A DNA stretch of 9,086 nucleotides, from positions 1-9,086 of the forward strand of contig NZ_WJFC01000335.1 in NCBI RefSeq assembly GCF_009725235.1. Reading direction: 5' to 3'. Shown in pieces: positions 1 through 6,545 of this stretch. Position 1 is the stretch's first letter; every line of letters begins with the position of its first letter. This DNA is from Scytonema sp. UIC 10036 (GTDB taxonomy: Bacteria; Cyanobacteriota; Cyanobacteriia; Cyanobacteriales; Nostocaceae). The notes under the pieces are model-generated. The model was not told where the DNA came from, ran no database searches, and was given only the letters and a program-made list of their open reading frames with translations. Position numbers and translations under genes: made by a program.

Positions 1-1
1 C

Positions 2-856
2 TCCCTTCCCTCCCTCATAGCATTAGTACGAAACTTAAAGCAACTGCAAGCAGCACTCGAGACAGGAATTGAAACAATTTATTGTGAATTTGAAGATCCC
101 CGTGCGTATAAAGAAGCAGTACAGATAGTCCGTTCCTCCCCAATGTCTTCAATTTGGGTTGCACCACCCAGAATAACCAAACCAGGAGAAAACTGGATTT
201 TGCAACAAGTGCGTTCTTGCGATGCTGATGGTTATCTCATCAGAAATTACGATCACCTCCAATACTTTGCCCAAGATCGTTGTGTGGGAGACTTCTGCCT
301 AAACATTGCCAATTCCCTCACAGCAGACTATTTTAAAAACAAATTTGGGTTAGAAAGAGTTACAGCATCTTACGATTTAAACGTAGCTCAATTGGAAGAT
401 CTCCTAAAGAGCTGCCCAACGGACTGGTTTGAGGTAACAATTCATCAGCATATGCCCATGTTTCATATGGAACATTGTGTATTTTGTGCTTTCTTATCCA
501 AAGGAACAGACTATACCAACTGCGGACGCCCCTGCGAAAAGCACGAGGTAAAATTGCGGGATAGGGTGGGAACAGAACACATCCTCCAAGCTGATGCAGG
601 CTGTCGCAACACAGTGTTTAATGGTACAGCACAAACAGGAGCAGAATACGTACATCGGCTTTTAGAGCTTGGATTGCGTTACTTCCGCATTGAATTTGTG
701 AATGAGACACAAGAGTTGGTAATACAAACAATACATCTCTACCGTCAACTGTTGCAGGGAGAGATTACAGGTTCTCAACTTTGGCGGGAGTTAAAGTTAC
801 AAAATCAGCTTGGTGTGACTCGCGGACCAATGGCTGCAAATGCAATGCGATCGTAA
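2..856 (+). CDS. U32 family peptidase-like protein, C-terminal part (5' end outside window)
   Basis: The reading frame is open from base 2 to the TAA at 854-856, giving 284 visible residues. The ATG at 143 is internal: the 47 codons before it continue the fold (ALVRNLKQLQAAL, then TIYCEFEDPR, typical of a U32 barrel strand-helix unit), so the gene starts beyond the left edge. The diagnostic part is the cysteine cluster HCVFCAF (codons 476-487), NCGRPC (near 521-538) and AGCRNTVFNG (near 596-625), followed by a C-terminal barrel helix region with RYFRIEFVNE. This matches the second half of long U32 proteins that carry a DUF3656 segment. Known relatives include RlhA (23S rRNA cytidine hydroxylation), TrhP (tRNA uridine hydroxylation) and UbiU/UbiV, where conserved cysteines hold an Fe-S cluster. 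A role in RNA hydroxylation is therefore more likely than proteolysis, but this is inferred from family knowledge. The start and N-terminal half cannot be judged. Confidence 0.85.
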   Translation, partial: SLPSLIALVRNLKQLQAALETGIETIYCEFEDPRAYKEAVQIVRSSPMSSIWVAPPRITKPGENWILQQVRSCDADGYLIRNYDHLQYFAQDRCVGDFCLNIANSLTADYFKNKFGLERVTASYDLNVAQLEDLLKSCPTDWFEVTIHQHMPMFHMEHCVFCAFLSKGTDYTNCGRPCEKHEVKLRDRVGTEHILQADAGCRNTVFNGTAQTGAEYVHRLLELGLRYFRIEFVNETQELVIQTIHLYRQLLQGEITGSQLWRELKLQNQLGVTRGPMAANAMRS

Positions 857-922
857 TTTTAAGAAGCTTCAGGAAGAGGAATATTTATTATACAATGCTC
901 TCTTCTCTCTTTTCTTCGCGCT

Positions 923-1117
923 CTTTGCGTCTTTGCGGTTAATTATTTTACAATTTAAATAGGACTGCCATAGAACACTGAAGCTAAAATTAGGGATTAA
1001 ATTCATACCCATATTTCAATTAGTAAATCAGGATATTTAAATACCATAAAAGAATAATCCGAGCGCTTCTATCCCGCTTGAATATTACCTAATTAAATGA
1101 ACCGCAAAGACGCAAAG
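923..1117. repeat. 18-bp perfect inverted repeat bounding a gene-free spacer
   Basis: CTTTGCGTCTTTGCGGTT at 923-940 is the exact reverse complement of 1100-1117. A second, inner pair (TTTAAATAGG at 954-963 against CCTAATTAAA at 1088-1097) matches at 9 of 10 positions, so the symmetry extends inward. The arm sequence is one I recognise as a common intergenic repeat of filamentous cyanobacteria. The enclosed 195-bp unit is AT-rich and has no convincing reading frame. It could be a small non-autonomous element, or two independent copies of the repeat in opposite orientation. I see nothing else in the whole 857-1177 gap: no clear terminator for either the U32 gene or devA, which end towards each other here. 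Confidence 0.6.
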
Positions 1118-1177
1118 TACATGAAGAAACAGGTGAAGAAAATCAGTAATCTTATGGCGGAAAGGAAGTCTCAGTCA

Positions 1178-1903
1178 TTAATGTACCAAAGCAGCAGAGT
1201 TGGGATTCTCTGCTAAGCGTCCATCTTCCATATAAATGATGCGATCGGCAATGTCGAGAATGCGGTTATCATGAGTGACAAGTAATATGGTGCAGCCTTG
1301 TTGCTTTGCCAGGGCTTGCATCATTTCTACAACATCTCTACCAGATTTTTTGTCTAACGCTGCTGTTGGTTCGTCTGCTAATACAATTTTAGGCTGACTG
1401 ACAAGCGCACGAGCGATCGCAACTCTTTGTTTTTGTCCTCCCGAAAGACCATCAGCGTAATAGTCCACCCGATTGCCCAAACCAACCGTTTTCAGAATTT
1501 CGGTTGAGATAGCATCCATATCTTGATTTAAATACTCTTCATGTAATTCCAAAGACATTCGTACATTTTGTTTAGCAGTCAAAAAGCTGAGAAGATTGTG
1601 TGCTTGAAAAATATAACCAATTTGCTTTCGGACTTGTCTCATCACCTCTTGACTTGCGCCACGCATTTCCTGACCTAAAATTTTTAAGCTTCCTTCTTGT
1701 GCTGAACGCAAACCCCCCATTAATGACAGCAAAGTGGTTTTTCCCGAACCGGAAGGTCCTGTCATAATGACAATTTCTCCCATAGAAATATCAAGATTAA
1801 TATCAAATAAAGCTTGTTTTTTTAGGTCTCCTTGACCGAAGTAATAATTGAGATGACGAACTGTAATTACAGATTTGCTTTCTGATGATGTTTGAAAAGT
1901 CAT
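1178..1903 (-). CDS. devA: DevA-family ABC exporter ATP-binding protein
   Basis: This 241-residue protein is the cytoplasmic ATPase of a DevBCA-type exporter. All nucleotide-binding motifs are intact: Walker A GPSGSGKTT (49-57), Q-loop Q100, signature LSGGQ (153-157), Walker B IVLADE (173-178), the D-loop region AALD (181-184) and the switch histidine H211. Length and sequence (for example IVIMTGPSGSGKTTLLSLMGGLRS and YIFQAHNLLSFLTA) fit the DevA/MacB-like group rather than importer ATPases. The start is ATG at 1903; no clear ribosome binding site precedes it. It is the last gene of the devB-devC-devA order, but 222 bp separate it from devC, so it may depend on read-through past two hairpins or on its own unseen promoter. 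In the prototype system DevA powers DevB and DevC with a TolC-like protein to export heterocyst glycolipids; the substrate of this copy is unknown. Confidence 0.93.
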   Translation of the reverse strand: MTFQTSSESKSVITVRHLNYYFGQGDLKKQALFDINLDISMGEIVIMTGPSGSGKTTLLSLMGGLRSAQEGSLKILGQEMRGASQEVMRQVRKQIGYIFQAHNLLSFLTAKQNVRMSLELHEEYLNQDMDAISTEILKTVGLGNRVDYYADGLSGGQKQRVAIARALVSQPKIVLADEPTAALDKKSGRDVVEMMQALAKQQGCTILLVTHDNRILDIADRIIYMEDGRLAENPNSAALVH

Positions 1904-1938
1904 GATTGATGTATTAAATATTTTTTACCCCACCCTAA

Positions 1939-1961
1939 CCCTCCCCTTGTGAAGGGGAGGG
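1939..1961. repeat. Perfect 10-bp hairpin between devC and devA
   Basis: CCCTCCCCTT (1939-1948) pairs with AAGGGGAGGG (1952-1961) around a 3-base loop. It is a common type of cyanobacterial intergenic repeat. On the operon strand it has no U-run directly after it, so it is not a classic intrinsic terminator, but it would fold strongly in the mRNA 35 bp before the devA start. Confidence 0.75.
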
Positions 1962-1978
1962 AACTGGCCATTCAATTT

Positions 1979-2008
1979 CCCCCCTTTACAAGGGGGGACT
2001 AAGGGGGG
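1979..2008. repeat. Second G/C-run hairpin between devC and devA
   Basis: CCCCCCTT (1979-1986) pairs perfectly with AAGGGGGG (1990-1997) around a 3-base loop. A further G6 run at 2003-2008 gives an alternative pairing partner for the C6 run. It lies 17 bp from the previous hairpin, so the devC-devA leader could carry two stacked stems. It belongs to the same general class of intergenic repeat. Confidence 0.7.
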
Positions 2009-2125
2009 TAATTATATGATTAAAATGACAATCAACCACTTTTCAAACATCCTCTTTGACGTCTCATTAAAATTAAAGTTAGAAATAGTCTTTTCCATAA
2101 GAATTCGAGCCAAAATATTTTCAAA

Positions 2126-3292
2126 TTAAAAAACATCAGCAGGGTCAGCCGATCGCAATTTACCCATGGATACAGCCGCAGAAGCAATACACATAATAAT
2201 GGTTAGAAGCAGCACCATTGTTGAACGGCTTAGGTTCATCATAATGGGTAGCAAAGTTGCTTTTTGAGCAATTTGGTAAAGCCCGATAGAAAGCACAAAT
2301 CCCGGTAAGAACCCCAAAATGGCAAGAATAAGAGATTCTTGCACGATGACACCAATCAAGAAATTATCGCCATAACCCATAGCCTTCAACGTAGCATATT
2401 CTGGTAAATGATCGGAAACATCAGAGTAAAGAATTTGATATACAATAATAAACCCGACAAAAAAGCCAACAGTTGCTCCAAATCCAAAGATAAAACCAAC
2501 AGGGCTATTGACTGCCCAATACATTTTTTCCCTGTCTACAAATTCCTCTTTTGTAAGTACTAAAACATCTTTAGGTAAATAAGCTTGTATAGCCTTCTGT
2601 ACTTTCTTAATGTCACTATCGGGTTTTAAGTTAACTATACCAATATCAATTTGGTCGGGTTGACGTTTTGGAAATAGTCGCAGAAAGGTAGAATCGCTAG
2701 TAATCAAACTGCCATTAATTCCAAAAGATGTTCCAATACGAAACAGTCCAACGACTTTAACTTCAACGTCATTTACTTGCACGGATAAGGAGTTCTGTTT
2801 TTGGAGAAGCGTAGGAACATTTCCAAATTGCGGTCTCCCTGCTTCGTCGTACAGCACCTGATTCAAAACTTTGAGATCGTTCAAGCGTTCGTTAACTTCT
2901 GGCAAATTAAATGCTGGTTTTGCAGGATTGATACCGATAACAAGTGCATTGCGGTTTGCTAGGTTTTGAGGGTTGCGCCAATCACCTTGACCGATGTACA
3001 AGGAGTTAATTGACTCTACTCCTTTGACTCCCGCCGCTTGATACAGCCTTGCTCTGGGGAAACTTTTTACAGATTGAATGTTATCTGACAGTGGATTGAC
3101 GATGAACAAATCGCCTTGCATTGTGTCGTAAACTTTCTTTGCAGAATCGTATAGCGAGTCCATGAGTCCGAGTTGGACAAACATTAAGACATCAGCAAAG
3201 GCAATTCCTGCTAATGCGATCGCAAGTCGAGATTTTTCTCGTGTCACTTGCAGCCAAGATAGGGGTGTTTTGCGGAAGAATTGGCGAAGCAT
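2126..3292 (-). CDS. devC: DevC-family ABC exporter permease
   Basis: This is the inner-membrane permease of the exporter, with the MacB/FtsX plan. From the preferred start the protein is 388 residues. MLRQFFRKTPLSWLQVTREKSR is followed by a first membrane segment (about residues 22-44), a large external domain (about 50-255), and three C-terminal membrane segments (about 262-288, 311-341 and 354-376), ending SADPADVF. Between the second and third segments lies the cytoplasmic stretch EYATLKAMGY, a hallmark of FtsX-like permeases that contacts the ATPase. The frame extends 9 codons further to a TTG at 3319, but I prefer ATG at 3292 because family members begin close to the RTPLAWLQLTREK-like motif and TTG starts are rare. 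Neither start has a good ribosome site. With ATG the gap to devB is 30 bp, still consistent with one transcript. The family assignment is firm; the transported substrate is not known. Confidence 0.9.
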   Translation of the reverse strand: MLRQFFRKTPLSWLQVTREKSRLAIALAGIAFADVLMFVQLGLMDSLYDSAKKVYDTMQGDLFIVNPLSDNIQSVKSFPRARLYQAAGVKGVESINSLYIGQGDWRNPQNLANRNALVIGINPAKPAFNLPEVNERLNDLKVLNQVLYDEAGRPQFGNVPTLLQKQNSLSVQVNDVEVKVVGLFRIGTSFGINGSLITSDSTFLRLFPKRQPDQIDIGIVNLKPDSDIKKVQKAIQAYLPKDVLVLTKEEFVDREKMYWAVNSPVGFIFGFGATVGFFVGFIIVYQILYSDVSDHLPEYATLKAMGYGDNFLIGVIVQESLILAILGFLPGFVLSIGLYQIAQKATLLPIMMNLSRSTMVLLLTIIMCIASAAVSMGKLRSADPADVF

Positions 3293-3322
3293 ATACTTTA
3301 TTAGGTTAAAAACAAACAATAT

Positions 3323-4498
3323 CTAAAGTTGAATAGCAGCTTGAACTTGTAAGTTTGTTAGATTGGCAACTTGCTGGCTGTCTTTTGGGTTGAGGCTGAT
3401 TCTGACTTCAACCACTCTCCGATCTAAGTTTTCTCCTGGCTGATTGCTAAAGACTTTTTGTTGGGTGATTTGCACTCCCATCTGCCGAACTGTTCCACGC
3501 AGTTCTCCAGGGAATGACTCACTCGTAATGATGGCGGTTTGTCCGGGACGAATCTTGCCAATGTCAGTTTGGTAAACCTCCGCAACCACTTCCATTTGGT
3601 CAGTTTTCCCCAAATCGGCGATTCCATCTTGACCGACGGTTTCACCAGGCTTAGCATAAATCTCTAAAATGCGACCTGCCATTGGCGCACGGATATATGC
3701 TTGCTTGAGATCGGCTTCAGCTTTTTTGACCGCAGCTGTTGCCTGCTTGATTTCTGCTTGAGATGCCCGCACGTCTACAGGGCGTACTTCTGTGATTTTT
3801 TCTAGAGTGGCTTTTGCTTCTTCTATCTGCGCTCGCAGTGTATCTGCTGTACGGTTTTGGTTGGCTTGGGCTTCCAGAAGTTGTGCTCGAGCCGTTTCAA
3901 ACGCCAATTTTTTATTGTCAAATCTCAATGCAGATTCTGCCCCCTCTCGATAGAGCATTTGGTAGCGCTCGTACTCCGCACGGGCTATGTTCAATTCCGA
4001 TTGGCGGCGGGTAATGATGGCTTTTTGTGTGGCAATTTCTCCTTGTAACTGTGCCTGAAGGCGGGCAATAGCTGCTTTCTGTGCGGCAATTTCTCCAGAT
4101 TTCGCTCCGGCTTGAACTTGTGCTAATTTGGCTCGCGCAACTTCTACTTTCTCTTTGGCTTCCAATACCGTTTCTTGCAAGCGATCGCGACTGTCTAAAA
4201 TTGCAATAACTTGACCGGCTTGAACGGAACTACCTCGTTGCACAAACAACTGAGCAATGCGATCGTTGTTTAAGGTGACAGGCGCTGAGACTCGTATCAC
4301 TTCTTCTGCTGGTTCTATTCGTCCTAAAGCTACAATCTGCTGGATGGTTGGAATACTTTCTATTGGTGTGGACAGTTGAGTCGTGCGATCGAATTGGGAG
4401 ATGCCGTAGTAAGCCGTCATACCTGTAATGCCCGTTGCAATCAGAATCAGAGGAACTGTCCATTGATTGGGTAATTTTGATGATATTTTCAAAGCCAT
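3323..4498 (-). CDS. devB: DevB-family membrane fusion protein (HlyD type)
   Basis: This is the 391-residue periplasmic adaptor that links the inner-membrane DevC/DevA unit to an outer-membrane TolC-like channel. It has an N-terminal membrane anchor (about 14-33), the DevB-type motif VALGRIEPAEEVIRV (56-70), a first lipoyl half (VQRGSSVQAGQVIAILD, 86-102), a long helical hairpin rich in A, Q, E and K (about 105-266), the second lipoyl half (AYIRAPMAGRILEI, 267-280) and a C-terminal beta-barrel ending QAAIQL. The start is ATG at 4498 with AGGAG at 4508-4512. It is the first gene of the leftward operon and is divergent from a TetR regulator. An 18-residue tandem duplication (135-170) lies in the first helical arm. 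In the prototype the complex with HgdD exports heterocyst glycolipids; TetR linkage suggests a paralogue with an inducible role, which is inference. Confidence 0.92.
   Translation of the reverse strand: MALKISSKLPNQWTVPLILIATGITGMTAYYGISQFDRTTQLSTPIESIPTIQQIVALGRIEPAEEVIRVSAPVTLNNDRIAQLFVQRGSSVQAGQVIAILDSRDRLQETVLEAKEKVEVARAKLAQVQAGAKSGEIAAQKAAIARLQAQLQGEIATQKAIITRRQSELNIARAEYERYQMLYREGAESALRFDNKKLAFETARAQLLEAQANQNRTADTLRAQIEEAKATLEKITEVRPVDVRASQAEIKQATAAVKKAEADLKQAYIRAPMAGRILEIYAKPGETVGQDGIADLGKTDQMEVVAEVYQTDIGKIRPGQTAIITSESFPGELRGTVRQMGVQITQQKVFSNQPGENLDRRVVEVRISLNPKDSQQVANLTNLQVQAAIQL
3989..4096 (-). repeat. 54-bp tandem duplication inside devB (18 residues x 2)
   Basis: Residues 135-152 and 153-170 align without gaps and share 11 of 18 residues (GEIA-QKA-I-R-Q--L pattern). 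The DNA keeps the trace: 4027-4042 and 4081-4096 differ at one base of 16 at a 54-bp offset. It lies in the coiled-coil hairpin and adds about five helical turns to one arm. Confidence 0.7.
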
Positions 4499-4507
4499 AA
4501 TAATTCA

Positions 4508-4512
4508 CTCCT
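4508..4512 (-). promoter_or_regulatory. Ribosome binding site of devB
   Basis: AGGAG on the minus strand, 9 bases before the devB ATG. It is the clearest ribosome site in the operon and fixes the devB start at 4498. Confidence 0.7.
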
Positions 4513-4534
4513 ATGCGGGTATAAGTTGGAGCAC

Positions 4535-4540
4535 ATTATA
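4535..4540 (-). promoter_or_regulatory. Consensus -10 box upstream of devB
   Basis: A perfect TATAAT on the minus strand, placing a start of transcription near 4528 and a leader of about 30 bases before devB. No good -35 hexamer lies 16-18 bases upstream, so this promoter would be weak or activator-dependent. An alternative promoter further upstream overlaps the palindrome at 4573-4591. Confidence 0.45.
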
Positions 4541-4567
4541 GTACCCAAATTAAACTTGCTTGTTTAG

Positions 4568-4596
4568 TTTATATACACTACGGTATCGTATCGAAA
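4568..4596 (-). promoter_or_regulatory. Alternative devB promoter with the operator in its spacer
   Basis: On the minus strand TTTCGA (4591-4596) and TATAAA (4568-4573) are separated by exactly 17 bases, and the palindrome 4573-4591 fills that spacer. This is the classic position for a TetR repressor. The -35 match is only fair (3 of 6), so the promoter is a proposal. Confidence 0.35.
4573..4591. promoter_or_regulatory. Probable TetR-family operator in the divergent spacer
   Basis: An interrupted palindrome of form A-TAC-N2-TAC-N-GTA-N2-GTA-T, centred on base 4582, with 7 of 9 base pairs symmetric. The size and spacing of half-sites fit a dimeric TetR/AcrR regulator, and the site lies between tetR (4733) and devB (4498). 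A rightward promoter of form TTGTTT (4560-4565), 18 bases, TATCGT (4584-4589) would also overlap it, so one site could control both genes; that rightward promoter is weak by eye. A second possible tetR -10 box, TATAGA, lies at 4671-4676. The palindrome is seen directly; its function is inferred from position. Confidence 0.55.
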
Positions 4597-4732
4597 TTGA
4601 AAGGTCAAGAGTTTTGATTAGCTTTTTGGTAAGGCAGAGGTTAGAAGGTTTGTTTGCTAGGATGTGATTCTATAGAGTTAGAGCTTTGATTAACCTAAAG
4701 CGCAGTTCCAATACCGCTAGTAGAATTGAATC

Positions 4733-5308
4733 ATGAAAGAATTTGCTAAAAGCGGTCGTCCGAGAAGTACTCAGGCAGATCGATCTATTATTCAAGCAAC
4801 TCTCGATCTTCTTGCGGAAGTTGGCTACGAACGCACGAGTATAGAAGCGATCGCATCTCGTGCAGGGGTGGGTAAAACTACCATTTACAGGCGGTATTCA
4901 TCAAAAGCAGAGCTAGTGGCGGATGCGTTAGAAAGCAGGAGAGAACAGATTTCCATCCCAGACACGGGAGACTTTTGGAGAGACTTTGAGATTCTCATTG
5001 AACAAGGAATCCCCAAGCAAGATTCTTACCTGGAGCGCCAGACAATTGCCACAATCGTCAGCACCTCAAGCAGCAATCCTGAGTTTGCCGAAATTTATTG
5101 GAAGAAGTATGTCTTGCCTCGACGTAAAGCTTTCTGCCAAGTTTTCGATCGCGCTAAAGAGCGAGGAGAGATCTCACCAGATGTAGATAACGACTTTATC
5201 GTCGATCTTTTGATAGGTTACGTGCTATTTACACTTTGTATTAAACCGCAAACAGAACCTTTTGAGGTCAGTATTCGCGTGCTATCAGGTTTCTTGTTAA
5301 ACCAATAG
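4733..5308 (+). CDS. TetR/AcrR family transcriptional regulator
   Basis: This 191-residue protein has the TetR plan. The N-terminal DNA-binding domain (about 8-62) holds the helix-turn-helix TSIEAIASRAGVGKTTIYRRY (35-55), preceded by a basic arm GRPRS (8-12). The C-terminal ligand and dimerisation domain contains NPEFAEIYWKKYVLPRRKAFCQVFDRAKERGEI (115-147), the pattern of the TetR_C_11-like group. The first ATG gives the expected N-terminal arm, although no Shine-Dalgarno sequence precedes it. It is divergent from devB with a 234-bp spacer that carries a suitable palindrome, so it most likely represses the devBCA operon, and perhaps itself, until a ligand binds. The ligand cannot be read from the sequence. 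It is complete, with no sign of recent transfer, and has HIP1 at 4847. Confidence 0.9.
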   Translation: MKEFAKSGRPRSTQADRSIIQATLDLLAEVGYERTSIEAIASRAGVGKTTIYRRYSSKAELVADALESRREQISIPDTGDFWRDFEILIEQGIPKQDSYLERQTIATIVSTSSSNPEFAEIYWKKYVLPRRKAFCQVFDRAKERGEISPDVDNDFIVDLLIGYVLFTLCIKPQTEPFEVSIRVLSGFLLNQ

Positions 5309-5327
5309 ATGTGGTACTCTATGAAAT

Positions 5328-5481
5328 GGGGATGGGGACAGGGACAGGGGACAAGGTAAACTTTCTTCCTTGTCTACCCCCTCTCCCCTGTCTTCCCATG
5401 TCTCACCCCTCTCCCCTGTCTCCATGTCTACCCCCTCTCCCCTGTCTCCCATGTCTACCCCCCTCCATGTCTACCCTGTCC
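5328..5481. repeat. C-rich imperfect tandem repeat with a G-rich inverted leader
   Basis: About five units beginning near (A/T)TGTCTACCCC follow one another at 5370-5397, 5398-5423, 5424-5450, 5451-5466 and 5467-5481. The first three are 26-28 bp and close to one another; the last two are shortened. They are preceded by a G-rich stretch (5328-5356) of opposite sense: GGGGACAAGG at 5347-5356 can pair with CCTTGTCTACCCC at 5368-5380, leaving an 11-base loop. The structure begins 20 bp after the tetR stop, so the hairpin may help end that transcript, although no U-run follows. This is a satellite-like intergenic repeat typical of filamentous cyanobacteria; there is no coding signal in 5309-5570. 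Confidence 0.7.
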
Positions 5482-5570
5482 TAAATATTTTTAGTTCAGT
5501 TGTTAAACCGTGCTATTTTTTGGGGAATCTATAAAATAGAAAAATCTATCCAAGGCAAGATGCTCAATTT

Positions 5571-6488
5571 ATGAAATTAACAGTCAACTTAGAAGCAGAG
5601 TTTTTCTATAACCAAGGATTGCGTCGAAACAAAGCGGCAAAGTTTGAAGAAGCGCTCGCTAGTTTTGATAAAGCGTTGAGGTGTAAACCCGATTACCCTG
5701 AAGCGTTATCCCAAAAAGGTTTTGCTTTGGGTTCTCTGGGTCGTCATGAGGAAGCGATCGCTTGCTTTGACCTCATTATAAAATTCAACTCAGCTGATTG
5801 CTGGCTTTGGCACAACCGAGCCATTGCTTTAGGAAAGCTGGGGCGTTACAGCGAAGCAGTTGGTTGCTTCGATCGCGCCCTTGAGTTAAATTCCAAAGCT
5901 GGGACTATTTGGCACAATCGCGGTTTAACCTTGTGTGACTGGGGAAAATACGATAAAGCAGTTAAAAGCTTTGAGCGAACTTTAGAATTTCAACCCGATG
6001 CTTATTGGGCGTGGAACAACAAAGCAAATGCTCTCAAACAGTTGAGACGCTATAAAGAAGCGCTTGACAGCTACGATCGCGCCATTGAGTTCGATCCAAG
6101 TAACACAATGGCTTGGCACAATCGAGGTATGAATTTATTTGAGTGGGGGCGTTATGAAAAAGCCCTCAAAAGCTTTGACCGAGTTTTGGAAATTCAGCCA
6201 GACTATTACAAAGCTTGGTTCAATCGAGGTGTGACTTTGGAAAAATTACAGCGTCACTCTGAAGCACTAGCTAGCTACAAACAAGCTTCAGAATTACAGC
6301 CTAATGATGACGTTATCTGGTACAACTTAGCTCGTTGCTACAATATAGAGAATAATGCTGAAGAAGCTATTAAAAATTTACAGCGAGCCATCCGTTTATG
6401 CCCTGAAAAATACTTAGCCGAACTGAAACATAACTCTGATTTCGACAATATTCGTAAAGACATTCGATTTCAATCCTTACTAGCTTAG
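5571..6488 (+). CDS. TPR-repeat protein, about eight repeats
   Basis: This 305-residue protein consists almost wholly of 34-residue tetratricopeptide units, running from about residue 8 to 279. The register is exact: tryptophans 80, 114, 148, 182, 216 and 250 recur every 34 residues in W-[HNFY]-N-[RKL] contexts such as LWHNRAIAL, IWHNRGLTL and AWHNRGMNL. Each unit shows the usual G/A-x2-L, Y/F-x-x-A and SF/SY-D-[RK]-A/V pattern. The tail (280-305, HNSDFDNIRKDIRFQSLLA) is the capping segment often seen after the last repeat of such proteins. No signal peptide, membrane segment or catalytic domain is present, so it should be a soluble scaffold for protein-protein contacts. The partner is unknown and the neighbours give no clear hint. 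The start is ATG at 5571, weakly supported by AAGG further upstream; another ATG at 5560 runs into a stop at once. Confidence 0.9.
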   Translation: MKLTVNLEAEFFYNQGLRRNKAAKFEEALASFDKALRCKPDYPEALSQKGFALGSLGRHEEAIACFDLIIKFNSADCWLWHNRAIALGKLGRYSEAVGCFDRALELNSKAGTIWHNRGLTLCDWGKYDKAVKSFERTLEFQPDAYWAWNNKANALKQLRRYKEALDSYDRAIEFDPSNTMAWHNRGMNLFEWGRYEKALKSFDRVLEIQPDYYKAWFNRGVTLEKLQRHSEALASYKQASELQPNDDVIWYNLARCYNIENNAEEAIKNLQRAIRLCPEKYLAELKHNSDFDNIRKDIRFQSLLA

Positions 6489-6545
6489 TATGGGACTCGT
6501 ATTTGATTTTTGAACTACATGTTGGTAGGGCTGAGCTTACCACAA

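Noticed and set aside
143..856. A self-contained U32 gene starting at ATG 143
   Set aside because: The frame is open to the left edge and the 47 upstream codons encode recognisable U32 sequence, so this is an internal methionine of a truncated gene.
2012..2098. A 28-codon frame on the minus strand between devC and devA, beginning MEKTISNF and ending in a hydrophobic WLIVILII
   Set aside because: The hydrophobic tail is intriguing for an exporter operon, but frames of this length are common by chance in AT-rich DNA and there is no ribosome binding site before the ATG.
3814..4048. Two plus-strand frames of 63-66 codons opposite devB, one with a hydrophobic start
   Set aside because: They are antisense to the alanine/glutamine-rich coiled coil of devB, which creates open antisense frames; neither has a ribosome site or domain.
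4230..4508. A 92-codon minus-strand frame overlapping the 5' end of devB
   Set aside because: It lies in another frame of devB, is rich in S, R and H with no domain pattern, and devB has the ribosome site and family match.
5370..5481. The C-rich tandem units as a CRISPR array
   Set aside because: Units are directly adjacent with no unique spacers and decay in length; no cas genes are present.
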